A DNA stretch of 64,000 bases, from contig NZ_CP102288.1 of NCBI RefSeq assembly GCF_025151535.1, forward strand, positions 3,252,001 to 3,316,000, written 5' to 3'. Made by a program: the position numbers and the translations under genes. Positions 63,430-64,000 of this stretch are shown piece after piece (positions within the stretch are counted from its first letter, which is position 1; every line of letters starts with the position of its first letter). The DNA is from Segatella copri DSM 18205 (GTDB taxonomy: Bacteria > Bacteroidota > Bacteroidia > Bacteroidales > Bacteroidaceae). The notes beneath the pieces are model-generated. The model did not search any database. It was not told the origin of the DNA and was given only the letters and a program-made list of their open reading frames with translations.

Positions 63430-64000
63430 ATGAAACAGAACAATATATTTTTCAGATATTTTAGCCCGGTTGCTGCTCAGCAGAAACTTTATGTCGCTGC
63501 TTTGGTTGCCTTGTTGTCTTCCTCTGCTTACGAGGCAGAAGCCCAGGTGGGCGAACCTTTCATTCATGATCCTTCTACCATTGCCCAGTGTGATGGAAAG
63601 TATTATACCTTTGGAACGGGTGAAGGCGGAATCTGGTCGGAGGATGGCTGGACCTGGCAGGGTGGTGCTGTTCGTCCCGGAAGAGGAGCGGCTCCTGATG
63701 TGTTGAAGATTGGCGACCGTTATCTTGTAGCCTACAGTACTACGGGTGGTGGATTGGGAGGCAGTCATCGCGGTGATGTCCTGACGATGTGGAACAAAAC
63801 GCTCGATCCGAAATCGCCTGATTTCAAATATACCGAACCGGTGGTGGTCGCCTCATCCTTAGATGATGAAGACTGTGATGCCATTGATGCGGGCTTGTTG
63901 CTCGACCCTACTACCGGCAGACTCTGGCTCAGCTATGGTACCTATTTCGGATTTATCCGTCTGGTAGAACTTGATCCGAAGACGGGTAAGCGGATGGAAG
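63430..64000 (+). CDS. GH43 family enzyme, cut by the window end
   Basis: The first ~190 residues are visible. A signal peptide (AAQQKLYVAALVALLSSSAY) ends near EAEAQ; the propeller then begins GEPFIHDPSTIAQCDGKYYT (catalytic base Asp in HDPS) and continues with APDVLKIGDRYLVAYSTTGG and DCDAIDAGLLLDPTTGRLWL (second Asp region). This is the style of GH43 arabinan/xylan-side-chain enzymes. The catalytic Glu and everything after residue ~190 lie outside the window. It is the third gene of the GH43-GH8 operon. Confidence 0.85.
   Translation, partial: MKQNNIFFRYFSPVAAQQKLYVAALVALLSSSAYEAEAQVGEPFIHDPSTIAQCDGKYYTFGTGEGGIWSEDGWTWQGGAVRPGRGAAPDVLKIGDRYLVAYSTTGGGLGGSHRGDVLTMWNKTLDPKSPDFKYTEPVVVASSLDDEDCDAIDAGLLLDPTTGRLWLSYGTYFGFIRLVELDPKTGKRME

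Overview
The window looks like the chromosome of a Prevotella/Segatella-type gut Bacteroidales. Evidence: many promoters with the Bacteroidetes -7 box TAnnTTTG, abundant lipoproteins, SusC/SusD pairs, a hybrid two-component regulator (HTCS), Mfa/FimB-type fimbriae, and a gene order matching the xylan utilisation (xus) locus known from Prevotella bryantii. Species assignment (S. copri-like) is inference.

Layout. (1) 1-2,000: a small lipoprotein gene behind a 17-bp tandem repeat, and a thioredoxin-like DUF5106 protein. (2) 2,000-14,900: a seven-gene fimbrial operon on the minus strand (DUF3575, DUF3868/OmpA-like, Mfa1-type major subunit, FimB/Mfa2-type anchor, three large accessory or tip lipoproteins) with a divergent membrane-bound LuxR-type regulator. 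The whole locus lies between two ~160-bp direct repeats. (3) 14,900-26,000: housekeeping genes: nnr, hpt, two small membrane proteins, adk, obgE, pgeF, an M23 peptidase, a lysine-rich small protein, a stand-alone AICAR formyltransferase, a 74-aa protein, rplS, and a 5'-nucleotidase split over two genes. (4) 26,000-64,000: a xylan polysaccharide utilisation locus (PUL): GH43, HTCS, GH5, xusA-xusB-xusC-xusD-xusE-GH10, a heme-motif lipoprotein plus a DUF6057 membrane protein, an unknown secreted protein plus a CE1 esterase, a CE6-CE1 esterase, a GH43-GH8 fusion, a small unknown secreted protein and a GH43 running off the end. The PUL is interrupted at 53.0-56.9 kb by a tandemly duplicated element carrying a REP-associated transposase (RAYT) and an Rpn/PDDEXK_2 nuclease.

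How the genes work together. SusC/SusD pairs and XusE capture and import xylo-oligosaccharides. GH10, GH5 and GH8 cut the backbone, GH43s remove side chains or xylose, and CE1/CE6 remove acyl groups. The HTCS presumably senses an oligosaccharide in the periplasm and activates the regulon.

Main observation. Six PUL promoters share an identical 53-bp layout: a half-site like AAAGTATTTGTTAC, 6 nt, (C/T)AAAG or similar, 20 nt, then TAnnTTTG. A seventh (the first GH43) carries three half-sites at exact 21-bp steps. This is a strong candidate for the HTCS operator. It places three proteins of unknown function (47,460; 48,948; 50,560) in the xylan regulon. One of these promoters now drives only the 52-codon C-terminal remnant of a lost SusD gene, followed by a terminator and the GH43-GH8 gene.
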